Notes under the pieces: model-generated
Seen by the model: only the letters and a program-made list of their open reading frames with translations
Told to the model about the DNA's origin: nothing
The model's database searches: none
Translations under genes and position numbers: made by a program
Assembly (NCBI GenBank): GCA_040387055.1
Contig: JAZKEM010000003.1
Span: 1-5,895 of the forward strand
DNA: 5,895 nt
Reading direction: 5' to 3'
Source of the DNA: Stenotrophobium sp040387055
GTDB lineage: Bacteria > Pseudomonadota > Gammaproteobacteria > Nevskiales > Nevskiaceae
Shown here: positions 5,517-5,895 of the stretch, one piece after another
Numbering within the stretch: the first letter of the stretch is position 1
Layout: each line of letters opens with the position of its first letter

Positions 5517-5895
5517 ATGCAGACCATTGTTGTGAAACGCACAATCAAGGCGCCGATTGAAAAAGTATTCGACCTGCTCAGCGACCACGCCAACTACAAA
5601 GATTTTCCCGGCGTGAAGGATTCGGAGCTAGTGAAAAAAGGCAAGCCACACAAGAATGGCGTTGGCGCTGTGCGTGAAATTGATGCTGGCACTGCATGGT
5701 TCCGCGAAGAAATCACCGCCTATGAACGACCGGTGCGACTGGATTACCTGATCACCAAATCGCGCCCGCCAATGGAGCACAAAGGTGGCAGCGTGCGATT
5801 GGAAGCAACCGCAGCAGGCACCGAAGTCACTTGGTCTTCCACCCTGCGTATTCGCATCCCAATCGTAGGCGGACTTCTCACGCGCCTCGTTGCGC
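5517..5895 (+). CDS. SRPBCC-fold protein, C-terminus beyond the right edge
   Basis: 126 codons are visible with no stop; family members are often about 140-160 residues, so most of the protein is probably present. The N-terminus TIVVKRTIKAPIEKVFDLLS (3-22), followed by YKDFPGV (27-33), is the typical first strand and helix of the START/Bet v 1-like SRPBCC (polyketide cyclase-like) fold. Later segments (WFREEITAYERPVRLDY, 61-77; GTEVTWSSTLRIRIP, 101-115) match the alternating strands. The fold makes a hydrophobic pocket for lipids or aromatic compounds; members serve as cyclases, lipid carriers or binding proteins, and the ligand here cannot be predicted. GGAG at 5505-5508, eight nt before the ATG, supports the start. 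It lies 28 nt after the second doxX gene and is probably in the same operon. No signal peptide is visible. Confidence 0.87.
   Translation, partial: MQTIVVKRTIKAPIEKVFDLLSDHANYKDFPGVKDSELVKKGKPHKNGVGAVREIDAGTAWFREEITAYERPVRLDYLITKSRPPMEHKGGSVRLEATAAGTEVTWSSTLRIRIPIVGGLLTRLVA

Overview
The window looks like chromosomal DNA of a Gram-negative bacterium, most likely a proteobacterium. It has mid-range GC by eye, strong GGAG-type ribosome binding sites, a lipoprotein with a lipobox, and families common in Proteobacteria (LysR regulator, AzoR, DoxX, pirin). I cannot name a genus. I see no mobile element, rRNA, tRNA, CRISPR array, phage gene or long repeat.

Layout. (1) Positions 1-695, minus strand: a LysR-type regulator whose C-terminal part lies beyond the left edge. 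(2) Positions 696-827: a divergent control region with three ATTG blocks exactly 11 bp apart, a flanking GATCAAT/ATTGATC inverted repeat, and a separate near-perfect 21-bp palindrome before the first gene. (3) Positions 828-2747, plus strand: a compact three-gene operon of an FMN-dependent NADH:quinone/azo reductase (azoR), a DoxX-family membrane protein and a pirin-family cupin, with 24- and 33-nt gaps and a good ribosome binding site for each gene. (4) Positions 2771-2805: a strong intrinsic terminator shared with the convergent gene that follows. (5) Positions 2812-4698, minus strand: a 628-residue lipoprotein with a CocE/S15-like alpha/beta-hydrolase domain and a C-terminal beta-rich region. 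(6) Positions 4699-5101: about 400 nt without a convincing gene, including an AT-rich patch. (7) Positions 5102-5895, plus strand: a second, different DoxX-family membrane protein followed after 28 nt by an SRPBCC-fold protein that runs off the right edge.

How the genes may work together. AzoR, DoxX proteins and a mononuclear-metal cupin next to a divergent LysR regulator suggest a response to quinones, aromatic electrophiles or flavonoid-like compounds. The B. subtilis MhqR, YodB and CatR regulons likewise join azoreductases, DoxX proteins and ring-cleaving dioxygenases. The grouping is seen in the sequence; the inducer and the shared function are inferred. The lipoprotein hydrolase and the DoxX-SRPBCC pair look like separate transcription units, and nothing visible ties them to the operon. 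I found no clearly novel system. The most useful leads are the structured azoR control region and the hydrolase, whose natural substrate cannot be read from the sequence.
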